NCBI GenBank assembly: GCA_964561525.1
Contig: CAZLPY010000021.1
Coordinates: forward strand, 1-14,089
Source of the DNA: CAZLPY01 sp964561525
GTDB lineage: Bacteria; Patescibacteriota; UBA1384; CAJBMM01
Direction: 5' to 3'
Length of the DNA stretch: 14,089 nucleotides
Shown here one piece after another: positions 1 to 7,072 of this stretch. Under the pieces are notes generated by a model. That model was not told the origin of the DNA. It was given only the letters and a program-made list of their open reading frames with translations, and did no database searches. Positions within the stretch are counted from its first letter, which is position 1, and each line of letters begins with the position of its first letter. The position numbers and the translations under genes were made by a program.

Positions 1-1940
1 TTTACATTCGGGAGCAATTGGTAGATCTGCTCGGAGGTGGTCAAATTGGTGAACGTCGACTCTCAACTGAGGGCTATAAAGTCACCACTACGCTTGATTT
101 AGATCTGCAACGGCAAGCCGAGCACATCATAACCGATAAATCACCGAGTATTTTTAAGAGTACTAACGCCTCGAACGCGGCGCTTGTTTCAATTGATAAT
201 GCAACCGGACAAATTTTAGCGATGGTAGGATCGGTAGATTATAATGATAAAAAGTTCGGATCAGTCAACGTCACCACGGCAAACCGGCAGCCTGGTTCAA
301 GCTTTAAGCCGTTGGTCTATGCCACATTGTTCAAAAAAAATTGGAGCCCAGGCAGCACTATATTCGATTTAGAGAGTACCTACGACCAGGCTCGTCCGAA
401 TGAAATTTGGCCACACAACTATTCCGGTGGTGGTCGAGGACCAGGACGGGTCAGGGACGCCCTTGGTCAGTCCCTGAACATCTCAGCCGTTAAGGCGCAA
501 GCGCTAGCTGGCACCAAAGAATCGATCCAAACCGCGACCGATCTCGGCATCACCACGCTCGGCACACCTGATACCTATGGTTTAGCGATGGTGTTAGGGG
601 CGGCTGAAGTACGCATGGTAGATATGGTCGGAGCATACTCCACATTTGCCAATGGGGGCAATTTACATCCCGTCACCGGCATTTTAAAGGTGGAGGATCG
701 TAACGGCCAGGTTATTCAAGAGTGGAAAGATCAACCAAAACAAGTGCTTGATCCTGGCATAGCCTATGAAATAACCAGCATATTGACTGATAACGATGCT
801 CGTACACCTACCTTTGGGGCTCATTCCCCGCTTATTTTACCGGATCGCACCGTAGCTGCTAAAACCGGGACTACTTCAAACTATCGTGATGCCTGGACTA
901 TTGGATACACTCCACAAATTACGACGGCTGTATGGGTTGGCAACAACGACAACCGTGAAATGACTCACTCTGGAGCAGGAGCGATGGCTGCGGCTCCAAT
1001 TTGGCACGATTTTATGGTGGCGGCTCATCAAAAATTGGCAGCACAGGAGTTTGTGCGCCCAAGTAGCGTCAAGGATTGCACCCTAGCTAAATACTCAAAC
1101 AAAAAACCGACCAGTGCTACTCCAAATGACAACATAATTCATGACATCTGCACTGACTGGCAGATACCAACGGACAATGATGACGCCTGGCGCACCGTTA
1201 AGTTATACAAGCCCGATCCAACAAAATTAGCAACTGACCAAACTCCACCCGGGTTAACTATCGAAAAAGTGTTTAGCAGCATTCATTCGGAGCGCCCCAA
1301 TGATCCAGTGTGGGAAAAGCCGGTACAAAACTGGGCTGCTGACGCTGGTATTAGTACGTCTTCTATCCCAACCGATACCTACAATCCCGCCACAGCCAAC
1401 GACCAGCTGTCCATTTCAGTGCTTGCGCCAGTAGAGGGCGCCACAGTAAGCGGCAAAATTAACCTACAAGCCATGGCCAGCTCTTCCTTTGGGGTCTCAT
1501 TGATGACATTTTATGTCGACGATCAACAGGTAGCACAACCAAACGCTCCGTGGATTTACGAGCTTGATACGGCGAAGCTATCTGATGGCAAGCACACCTT
1601 TAAAGCCGTAGCGCGCGACCTACAGGATCAAGAAAACAGTGCAAGCGTCACCTTTACCGTTGACAATGCTGCGAAATCGCTCATTATTAGTGGCGTCAGT
1701 GCAGTCCGCTCAGCTGATAAAACCAGTGTCACAATCTTTTGGACTACCAATGTACCTGCGGATGGACTAATCAATTACGGTCCAACGATCGCATATGGCT
1801 CGGCGGTGGCAGAAAATAAAGGCCAGGTCACAAGCCATATGGTGGTTATCCCCACACTGCTACCTACACAAACATATCACTATGCAATTACCTCAAGATC
1901 GGGTGCATTGACCGGCACCAGCCCCGATTCCACCTTCTAA
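1..1940 (+). CDS. Class A penicillin-binding protein (PBP1A-like), C-terminal part, 5' end outside the window
   Basis: This is the transpeptidase half of a bifunctional peptidoglycan synthase, which cross-links stem peptides outside the membrane. The open frame runs to the left edge: codons before the first possible start (TTG at 18) read YIREQ, typical of the segment joining the glycosyltransferase and transpeptidase domains, so that domain lies upstream. Counting from the TTG, the catalytic SxxK is S94-S-F-K97 in a PGSSFKP context, SxN is S152-L-N154, and KTGT is 282-285, followed by the family's VWVGNND. After residue ~345 come a segment with two cysteines (354, 378; possible disulfide), an Ig-like beta domain (~465-550) and an FN3-like domain (~556-640, with an FWTTNVPADGLINYG stretch). 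These tails may bind the wall or other surface proteins (inference). It is convergent with the PIN-TRAM gene. The family call is firm; PBP1A versus other class A paralogues is not decided. Confidence 0.93.
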   Translation, partial: YIREQLVDLLGGGQIGERRLSTEGYKVTTTLDLDLQRQAEHIITDKSPSIFKSTNASNAALVSIDNATGQILAMVGSVDYNDKKFGSVNVTTANRQPGSSFKPLVYATLFKKNWSPGSTIFDLESTYDQARPNEIWPHNYSGGGRGPGRVRDALGQSLNISAVKAQALAGTKESIQTATDLGITTLGTPDTYGLAMVLGAAEVRMVDMVGAYSTFANGGNLHPVTGILKVEDRNGQVIQEWKDQPKQVLDPGIAYEITSILTDNDARTPTFGAHSPLILPDRTVAAKTGTTSNYRDAWTIGYTPQITTAVWVGNNDNREMTHSGAGAMAAAPIWHDFMVAAHQKLAAQEFVRPSSVKDCTLAKYSNKKPTSATPNDNIIHDICTDWQIPTDNDDAWRTVKLYKPDPTKLATDQTPPGLTIEKVFSSIHSERPNDPVWEKPVQNWAADAGISTSSIPTDTYNPATANDQLSISVLAPVEGATVSGKINLQAMASSSFGVSLMTFYVDDQQVAQPNAPWIYELDTAKLSDGKHTFKAVARDLQDQENSASVTFTVDNAAKSLIISGVSAVRSADKTSVTIFWTTNVPADGLINYGPTIAYGSAVAENKGQVTSHMVVIPTLLPTQTYHYAITSRSGALTGTSPDSTF

Positions 1941-2020
1941 ATTATAACCGGCGTATTAGATGCAGAATCCTTTTTAGTAAATTTTGATAGATATGGCCCA
2001 ATGTTCTTTCTAGACTCTCA
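1941..2020. other. Gap between convergent genes, no clear terminator
   Basis: These 80 bases separate the 3' ends of the PBP gene (plus) and the PIN-TRAM gene (minus). I looked for a shared hairpin terminator and found only T-rich stretches (around 1971-1988) without a convincing stem next to them. Nothing else is recognisable. Confidence 0.4.
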
Positions 2021-2947
2021 TTACTTTGTGGGCTCAACAAATAGCATTCTGCCTGTAGCTGTTTGAAAAACGCGCGCCACCTTACAATCAATTTCACGAC
2101 CAACCAACTTTTCGCCACCTTCAACTACTACCATACTGCCATCAACCAAATAGCCCAGTCCCTGTCCTTTTCCTTTACCTTTTTGCACCACGGTCACTCG
2201 CATCACCTCACCAGGGTAAATCATCGGCTTAAGCGCATTTGATAGATCATTTAAATTCAGTACTACAACACCTTGGATGCTGGCTGATCGGTTCAACACG
2301 CTATCCGCAGTTAAAATACGGCTGCCTTGCTCCTTGGCCATAATGATCAGCTTTTTATCAACCTCCACGCCATCAGTTTTGTAGTCGGCGATGCGCACTA
2401 CAATTTTTGCACTATTTTGTAACGCCTCTAACACTTCCAAACCACGCTTGCCCTTATCACGTTTTAGATCATCGCGACTATCTGCAAGCTTATGTAGTTC
2501 ATCAATCACAAACGTCGGAACAAGCAGCGGAGCGATCAAGAAACCGGTATCCGCAACTTCAATTACCCGTCCATCAATCAACGTTGAAGTGTCGAGTAAA
2601 ATCTCCGGCAATAAGTTTAAATCGACCCCTTTTAACAAGGGGTTGCCGGTAGTGACTGAGCGGAAAAACCGCGAGAATCCTCGCGCTTGCGCTAAAAACA
2701 AATCTAATACAGCCACTGCTGCAAAAATATTCACAATCATCGGCAGCCACTTACCATAATCTCCCGGCAAACGCTGCAATGGGATAGACAATAGTGCCCC
2801 AACGAGTAGACCTAAGATGAGACCGACTATGCCAATAAATACGTACGGAAAACTGGATCGCATCAGGCGCCTTGTCACGATCAAGGCCACCACTGCAATA
2901 CCTAAGATGGCAACAAACAAAATTGATTGGTTCTCATCAATAAACAT
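2021..2947 (-). CDS. Membrane-anchored PIN-TRAM domain protein, YacL type
   Basis: This 308-residue protein has an N-terminal membrane part, a PIN nuclease-like domain and a C-terminal TRAM (RNA-binding) domain, the layout of Bacillus YacL. Hydrophobic segments lie at ~9-25, ~35-55 and ~68-86. The PIN domain (~115-232) starts with LLDTSTLIDGR; likely metal-binding acids are D119, D125, E150, D197 and D215. The TRAM domain is ~242-303. PIN proteins are usually Mg2+-dependent RNases; the substrate of this subfamily is not known to me. The ATG at 2947 is chosen because GAGG sits five bases upstream of it. It starts 15 bases after the radA stop, so it is very likely co-transcribed with radA. In Bacilli disA lies between radA and yacL; here it is absent. 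Confidence 0.88.
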   Translation of the reverse strand: MFIDENQSILFVAILGIAVVALIVTRRLMRSSFPYVFIGIVGLILGLLVGALLSIPLQRLPGDYGKWLPMIVNIFAAVAVLDLFLAQARGFSRFFRSVTTGNPLLKGVDLNLLPEILLDTSTLIDGRVIEVADTGFLIAPLLVPTFVIDELHKLADSRDDLKRDKGKRGLEVLEALQNSAKIVVRIADYKTDGVEVDKKLIIMAKEQGSRILTADSVLNRSASIQGVVVLNLNDLSNALKPMIYPGEVMRVTVVQKGKGKGQGLGYLVDGSMVVVEGGEKLVGREIDCKVARVFQTATGRMLFVEPTK

Positions 2948-2962
2948 ATGGTCCTCACATAG

Positions 2963-4243
2963 TTACAATCGCCCAAGCGCCTCTTTAACGTTTTTAGTAT
3001 TGAGTACTTTGCTGAATCCCAGCCGTTTTGCTTCAACAATGCGATCTTTTTGCCGCGACACCGGACGAATCTCTCCAAGTAGCCCCACTTCACCCACTAC
3101 AATATAGTCTTTTGACATAGCTTTGTTCAAGAACGATGATGCAATCGCTACACATATAGCTAAATCCGCCCCCGGATCCTGTACCCGTATCCCACCAACG
3201 ATATTAATGTACACGTCAACCGATTCTAATTTTAAGCCCGCTCGACGCTGCAATACGGCTACTAATATGTTAAGCCGATTTAAATCAATACCGACGGCGG
3301 TCCGTTTTGGATAGCCGAAACTGGTTGGTACGGTTAAGGCTTGCACTTCCACCAGTAGTGGGCGCCTACCTTCCAAAATTGAGGTGACCACGCTGCCGGG
3401 CACACTTTCGGCTTGATCGGACAAAAACAACGCAGAGGGATTCAGTACTGGTTTCAAGCCAAGCTCAGTCATTTCTAGAATAGCCACTTCGTTGGTTGCC
3501 CCAAATCGATTTTTCAATCCACGCACAATCCGAGAGGTCTGGAATGCATCGCCTTCGAACGACAGCACTACGTCCACAATATGCTCTAAAGTACGAGGGC
3601 CGGCGATGGTGCCTTCTTTAGTAACGTGGCCCACGATAATAATCGGGACGCCGGTTGACTTGGCTAAAATCTGCAAGCGCTGGGCCGCGGTACGCACCTG
3701 CACAATGCTGCCAGCAACGCCCGGATAATCACCTGAAAGCACCGTTTGTATCGAATCGATAATGGCGAGCGGTGGCTTAGCCTGTTCGAGGTAGGAGATA
3801 ATAGCATCGATATCTGTTTCTTGAATCAACCCAACATCAGATGTAATTCCTAAGCGATCAGCGCGCAAGCTCACCTGCTCCAGTGATTCCTCACCGGTGA
3901 TGTAGGTAGTTCCAGCTACATTCGCTGCGGTCTGCAACAAGATGGTAGACTTGCCGATGCCAGGCTCGCCACCAAGTAAAATAATCGAGCCTGGAACAAC
4001 ACCTCCACCCAAAACTAGGTCAAAATCTTTGATACCGGTGGAAAATCGTGCTGAATTTTCCCGCTTGACTGCGGAAAGGGGAGTGGCAGATAGGTGAGTG
4101 CTTGAAGTTTTTGATCGAGATCCCTTCCCTACTACCGCCTCTTCAACCAAGCTACTCCATGAGCCACATTCATCGCACCTCCCCTGCCACTTGGAGTAGG
4201 TCTTACCACACTGCTGACATACATAGATGAGATCTTTCGCCAT
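2963..4243 (-). CDS. radA: DNA repair protein RadA (Sms)
   Basis: RadA is a RecA-like ATPase that drives branch migration of recombination intermediates. All family parts are present in the 426 residues: a four-cysteine zinc finger (C9, C12, C23, C26), Walker A GGEPGIGKST at 91-100, a Walker B-like LAIIDS at ~159-164, the RadA-specific KNRFG at 244-248, and a C-terminal Lon-protease-like domain from ~270 to the end. That domain is somewhat short compared with Bacillus or E. coli RadA (about 460), ending soon after the KRLGF segment. The ATG at 4243 puts the zinc finger at the very N-terminus, as expected; AGGA lies eight bases upstream. A strong hairpin (4285-4320) separates it from the gene before it, so radA and the PIN-TRAM gene probably form their own two-gene unit. 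Confidence 0.96.
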   Translation of the reverse strand: MAKDLIYVCQQCGKTYSKWQGRCDECGSWSSLVEEAVVGKGSRSKTSSTHLSATPLSAVKRENSARFSTGIKDFDLVLGGGVVPGSIILLGGEPGIGKSTILLQTAANVAGTTYITGEESLEQVSLRADRLGITSDVGLIQETDIDAIISYLEQAKPPLAIIDSIQTVLSGDYPGVAGSIVQVRTAAQRLQILAKSTGVPIIIVGHVTKEGTIAGPRTLEHIVDVVLSFEGDAFQTSRIVRGLKNRFGATNEVAILEMTELGLKPVLNPSALFLSDQAESVPGSVVTSILEGRRPLLVEVQALTVPTSFGYPKRTAVGIDLNRLNILVAVLQRRAGLKLESVDVYINIVGGIRVQDPGADLAICVAIASSFLNKAMSKDYIVVGEVGLLGEIRPVSRQKDRIVEAKRLGFSKVLNTKNVKEALGRL

Positions 4244-4284
4244 GCCTCAAATCCTAGCATGAATTGAGCTGATATTGAACAACT

Positions 4285-4320
4285 ACCCTAAACGCCTCAT
4301 ACCTATGAGGCGTTTAGGGT
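4285..4320 (-). terminator. Perfect 16-bp hairpin, probable terminator of the unknown membrane-anchored gene
   Basis: Arms 4285-4300 and 4305-4320 are exact inverted repeats of 16 bases with a four-base loop (ACCT). It lies 20 bases after the stop of the minus-strand gene at 4340-5242 and 42 bases before radA. A proper T-run is missing on either strand (minus reads AGTTGTTC after the stem), so termination is inferred from stem strength and position. It could instead be a processing or attenuation site in a radA leader. Confidence 0.6.
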
Positions 4321-4339
4321 TATATTGACTCTTTCGAAT

Positions 4340-5242
4340 TTAGAATGAAAACTGTTTAGCAATGTAAACGTTGGTAAAGACATCGCTTCCCCTTAACAAT
4401 GGGAAGTTTAGGTAGATAGGATTTTGATTTGGGAGCGAAAGCATGAAGCTCAAATTTGCATATCCTGAGCCGGTAAATCCACTGGTGGGCAATCGTAACC
4501 CCTTCTGGTCACAGGTGTACCCAGCCGAAAGCAAAATCGCAGTACTTCGAAACGTGACATTGCCTGATAATCCTACGTCGTAGTGGCCTCCGGTAAACAC
4601 ACCTTGCGTGATATTAACATGCGCACTCCCGCCAATGTTTAGCCCACCTACTGTTGCCCCACCACTACTAGAATTCGCAAAATGCAATGATTGCTTTTTT
4701 AAGTTTTTGTTCAATGCGTCAAAGGTATCTTGTGCGGCTTGCTTCGTATCAGCTGGTATCTCTCTTTTGTATTGTAGGACGATAGGTTGCAGATATCCCA
4801 CAATAAAATTCTGCAACGCCAGACCAGTATTTGTGTTACTGCTAGATAACTGACCTTGGAAAGTACTGTTGATGAAGGAGTTGATTATTTGATCACTAAT
4901 ACTCTGAATACGTTTAGGAAATACGTTGGTAACTTGATCCTCAGCTTGTTTTTTTGAGGCATCAGCAATCTGCTTTAGTGTCACCGGAAATGACTCATCC
5001 TGGGTACAGGTAGAGCCTGCAAGGCTACCGCCAGAAGAGCCAAATAGTGAATTCAGAGCGGTCGTATCCGAATTAAATTGGGTCTCACTATTCTGTTGAA
5101 CTGTAGTTTGACTAGTATTCTGTAAGGTAGTTTGATCCGCGCTACCATGCGATTCCTGACCGAATCGGTATCCTGTATATCCCGCAACCAGACCAATTAT
5201 AACCACAAAGGCAGTGAGGCTTTTTACAACTCTTTGGTTCAT
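4340..5242 (-). CDS. Unrecognised membrane-anchored extracellular protein
   Basis: I do not recognise this 300-residue protein. It has a basic N-terminus and one hydrophobic segment (~8-24) acting as signal anchor or signal peptide, then a Gln/Thr/Ser/Asn-rich linker (~30-75) typical of an exported stalk. A likely helical part follows (~85-185, rich in K, Q, A, D). The C-terminal part (~193-300) is Gly/Ser/Thr-rich with alternating hydrophobic residues, suggesting beta structure, and the protein ends in Phe. Only two cysteines occur (C79 and C244), one on each side of the helical part; they could form a disulfide outside the cell. The start is well supported: AAGGAG at 5249-5254, six bases before the ATG. 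Lying between recJ and radA says little about function, since hairpins on both sides suggest a separate transcript. No enzyme motif is visible. Confidence 0.8.
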   Translation of the reverse strand: MNQRVVKSLTAFVVIIGLVAGYTGYRFGQESHGSADQTTLQNTSQTTVQQNSETQFNSDTTALNSLFGSSGGSLAGSTCTQDESFPVTLKQIADASKKQAEDQVTNVFPKRIQSISDQIINSFINSTFQGQLSSSNTNTGLALQNFIVGYLQPIVLQYKREIPADTKQAAQDTFDALNKNLKKQSLHFANSSSGGATVGGLNIGGSAHVNITQGVFTGGHYDVGLSGNVTFRSTAILLSAGYTCDQKGLRLPTSGFTGSGYANLSFMLSLPNQNPIYLNFPLLRGSDVFTNVYIAKQFSF

Positions 5243-5248
5243 TTATAG

Positions 5249-5254
5249 CTCCTT
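5249..5254 (-). promoter_or_regulatory. Strong Shine-Dalgarno site of the unknown gene
   Basis: AAGGAG on the minus strand, six bases before the ATG at 5242. It fixes the start and is the best ribosome binding site in the window, suggesting efficient translation. I could not pair it with a convincing promoter: a TTGACA box (minus strand, about 5300-5305) has no -10 at the right distance, and a TATACT (about 5258-5263) is too close to the start. Confidence 0.75.
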
Positions 5255-5282
5255 ATAGTATATTTCCCTACTCTCATTGAAG

Positions 5283-5292
5283 CCCCCCCCCC
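5283..5292. repeat. C10/G10 homopolymer upstream of the unknown gene
   Basis: Ten consecutive C on the plus strand (G10 in the mRNA sense of the gene at 4340-5242), 41 bases before its start codon. It abuts and slightly overlaps the hairpin at 5291-5315. Such tracts can change length by slippage, but here it is non-coding, so any effect would be on transcription or mRNA structure. Confidence 0.85.
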
Positions 5293-5315
5293 AGCTACTT
5301 TGTCAAGTAAGCTGG
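5291..5315. repeat. Imperfect hairpin next to the G10 tract
   Basis: Arms CCAGCTACTT (5291-5300) and AAGTAAGCTGG (5305-5315) pair with one bulged A and a TGTC loop. No T-run follows in either direction. It lies between recJ and the unknown gene; role unknown. Confidence 0.5.
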
Positions 5316-5317
5316 TC

Positions 5318-5340
5318 AAATAACTCAGTATAATACTGAG
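5318..5340 (-). terminator. Possible weak terminator after recJ
   Basis: The palindrome CTCAGTATAATACTGAG (5324-5340) begins 12 bases beyond the recJ stop in the direction of transcription and is followed on the minus strand by TTATTT. The usable stem is about six base pairs, so it is weak as an intrinsic terminator. Confidence 0.4.
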
Positions 5341-5352
5341 CCAGTTAGCAAT

Positions 5353-6996
5353 TTATACCGAGATATCAACCACATGCAGCTCGGTGGTGGTGCGGCCGTT
5401 CCAGGTGTTTAGTTCAATTTTTCCGGCGAGATCCACTGGGTCAGTTATCGAAAATTCTTCTTTCCGCTCACCCGACCCAAAGGCTACAAACGGCACCCGG
5501 GTTCCTTTATCGGTAATGGTCCCACGCAAATGCTTGCTGCCGTTGCCGATAGTTTTTACGTCAGCCAGACGAATACCCCGCAGCGCAAACAGTGGCTTAG
5601 GATTCCCTATTCCAAACGGCTCTAGTTGCTCTAACTGCTTAGCTAAACTGGGGTGAATATCCCCCACGTTAATTTCGGCATCGATGTGTAAATGGGGAAT
5701 GCGCTCCTCTGAGCCCAATTTTTCCACAGCATGCCTAAGTAAATCAGCTTTAAACTGATCAAAGGCGCCTTTTTTTAAACTCATACCGCCCGCTAACGCG
5801 TGACCACCGTAAGAATCAGAATGCTTAGAGAGTACCTCCATCGCTTCCGGCAAGGGGAAATCAATAATCGAGCGGGCACTGCCCTTTCCACTTTTAGCAT
5901 CAAAAATAAATACAGGCTTGTGATAACGCTCAAGCAAGCGGGATGCAATCAAGCCTAAGATCCCCGCAGTCCAAGAGGATCTTTGGAGTGCGATGGCTGG
6001 AGCTTTATTCTGGCCGGTTTCTTTCAACAAGCTTTCAGCCTCGATCATAGCATTCGATACTAAATCCTGCCGCTCTAGGTTTAGGCCGTGGAGCTGATGG
6101 GCAATTGTTTCAGCTTGGCGCGAATCCTCGGTGGTTAGTAATTGAAATCCGAGCATCGGATCGCTCTCCATCCGCCCGGCGGCATTAATGCGCGGACCTA
6201 GACCAAAACCGACGGTACCTGCCGATAAAACCTCTGGATTCACGCCAGCCACTTTTAACAGCGCTTGCAAACCGACGTTGCGGGATTTTTGTAAAACTTG
6301 CAGTCCGTATTTGGCAAAAACTCTGTTTTCACCGGTCAGCTCCACCATGTCGCAAATGGTGGCGAGGGCCACTAAATCAAGATGCCACTTGAGCCATTTT
6401 TCATCCAATCCCGGAAACTCTTTACCCAATCCCTCAAGTAGCTTGTACACCACCCCACTGCCACATAATTCCCGAAACGGATATGGATTATTCGCCAGTT
6501 TGGGATTTAAAATAAGCGCTTCAGGCAACGATGCATGCGGTTCATGATGATCGGTAATGATCACTTCGAGACCCTTGCCCCTGGCGTATAGCACCTGCTC
6601 AAGCGCAGTGGTGCCATTGTCGATAGTGATCAAAATTTTAACACCCTGTGCAGCAAGCGCGTCAATGCCATCGTTCGCCAGGCCATAGCCCACTTCGCGT
6701 CTCGGGATGTAAACAATCGGCTCAGCCCCGATTTCTTTTAGACCGCGCCACAGCAGTGCGGTGCCAGGGATGCCGTCACAATCGTAATCGCCGTAGAGGC
6801 CAATGGTCTCGCGATCTTTAACGGCTTTTGCTAGGCGTTCTACTGCTGTATCGAGATTGGACAGTAAAAATGGATCGTGGCGATTTTGAAATTGCGGATG
6901 CAGAAAAGCTTCTTTATCCGAAATGCCCCGCACCTTGAGCAAATGCTCTATAAGGTCTTCAGACTTTTTTTCAGCAACAATCCATTTTTTCTTCAT
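5353..6996 (-). CDS. recJ: Single-stranded-DNA-specific exonuclease RecJ
   Basis: RecJ is a 5'-3' ssDNA exonuclease of the DHH phosphoesterase family used in recombination and mismatch or base repair. Counting from the ATG at 6996, motif I DYDCDG is at 70-75, the DHH motif (ITDHHEPH) at ~147-154, a GPRINAAGRM segment at ~267-276, and the DHHA1 motif GGHALAGG at 397-404. An OB-fold-like C-terminal part begins near PFGIGNPKP (~460). The length of 547 is close to the family norm. An in-frame TTG at 7014 would add six residues, but the ATG is preferred because GAG lies a few bases upstream and the protein then starts MKKKW. A likely terminator and 76 bases separate it from ftsQ, so it may be transcribed independently, although I see no clear promoter. 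Confidence 0.95.
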   Translation of the reverse strand: MKKKWIVAEKKSEDLIEHLLKVRGISDKEAFLHPQFQNRHDPFLLSNLDTAVERLAKAVKDRETIGLYGDYDCDGIPGTALLWRGLKEIGAEPIVYIPRREVGYGLANDGIDALAAQGVKILITIDNGTTALEQVLYARGKGLEVIITDHHEPHASLPEALILNPKLANNPYPFRELCGSGVVYKLLEGLGKEFPGLDEKWLKWHLDLVALATICDMVELTGENRVFAKYGLQVLQKSRNVGLQALLKVAGVNPEVLSAGTVGFGLGPRINAAGRMESDPMLGFQLLTTEDSRQAETIAHQLHGLNLERQDLVSNAMIEAESLLKETGQNKAPAIALQRSSWTAGILGLIASRLLERYHKPVFIFDAKSGKGSARSIIDFPLPEAMEVLSKHSDSYGGHALAGGMSLKKGAFDQFKADLLRHAVEKLGSEERIPHLHIDAEINVGDIHPSLAKQLEQLEPFGIGNPKPLFALRGIRLADVKTIGNGSKHLRGTITDKGTRVPFVAFGSGERKEEFSITDPVDLAGKIELNTWNGRTTTELHVVDISV

Positions 6997-7010
6997 AGTC
7001 CACTCATAAT

Positions 7011-7037
7011 ACAAAAGAAACGTCGCCTTGGCGACAC
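7011..7037 (-). terminator. Intrinsic terminator after ftsQ
   Basis: The minus strand has a GC-rich stem (GTCGC at 7031-7035 pairing with GCGAC at 7022-7026, extendable inward) followed by the T-rich GTTTCTTTT leading to recJ. This is the form of a rho-independent terminator, and it lies 36 bases after the ftsQ stop, marking the likely end of the dcw operon. Confidence 0.65.
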
Positions 7038-7040
7038 CAT

Positions 7041-7072
7041 ATTTTAAAATTAAAAATTAAAAATTAAAAATT
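7041..7072. repeat. Heptamer repeat element 1 (unit TAAAAAT)
   Basis: Three exact copies of TAAAAAT (7051-7057, 7058-7064, 7065-7071), preceded by a six-base copy (7045-7050) inside the palindrome ATTTTAAAAT (7041-7050). It begins immediately after the ftsQ stop codon and precedes the terminator stem. It has the same 7-bp period as the elements at 7898-7980, 11535-11593 and 13923-13959. Confidence 0.85.

Noticed and set aside
2391..2759. Plus-strand open frame of 122 codons opposite the PIN-TRAM gene
   Set aside because: It lies wholly within the antisense of a well-supported gene, has a low-complexity Ser/Lys/Thr composition and no recognisable motif or ribosome site.
4251..4282. Possible radA promoter with extended -10 TGCTAGGAT on the minus strand
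   Set aside because: The -35 match (TTCAAT) is poor and the start point would fall on the ATG, which conflicts with the visible ribosome site.
5243..5260. Hairpin hiding the ribosome site of the unknown gene
   Set aside because: Only four A/T pairs (TATA with TATA) flank AAGGAG, too weak to act as a switch.
5329..5334. TATAAT on the plus strand as a promoter -10 box
   Set aside because: It is the centre of the palindrome after recJ, has no -35 at 16-18 bases, and no plus-strand gene follows.
6997..7014. TTG start of RecJ at 7014
   Set aside because: No ribosome site; the ATG at 6996 gives a better N-terminus.
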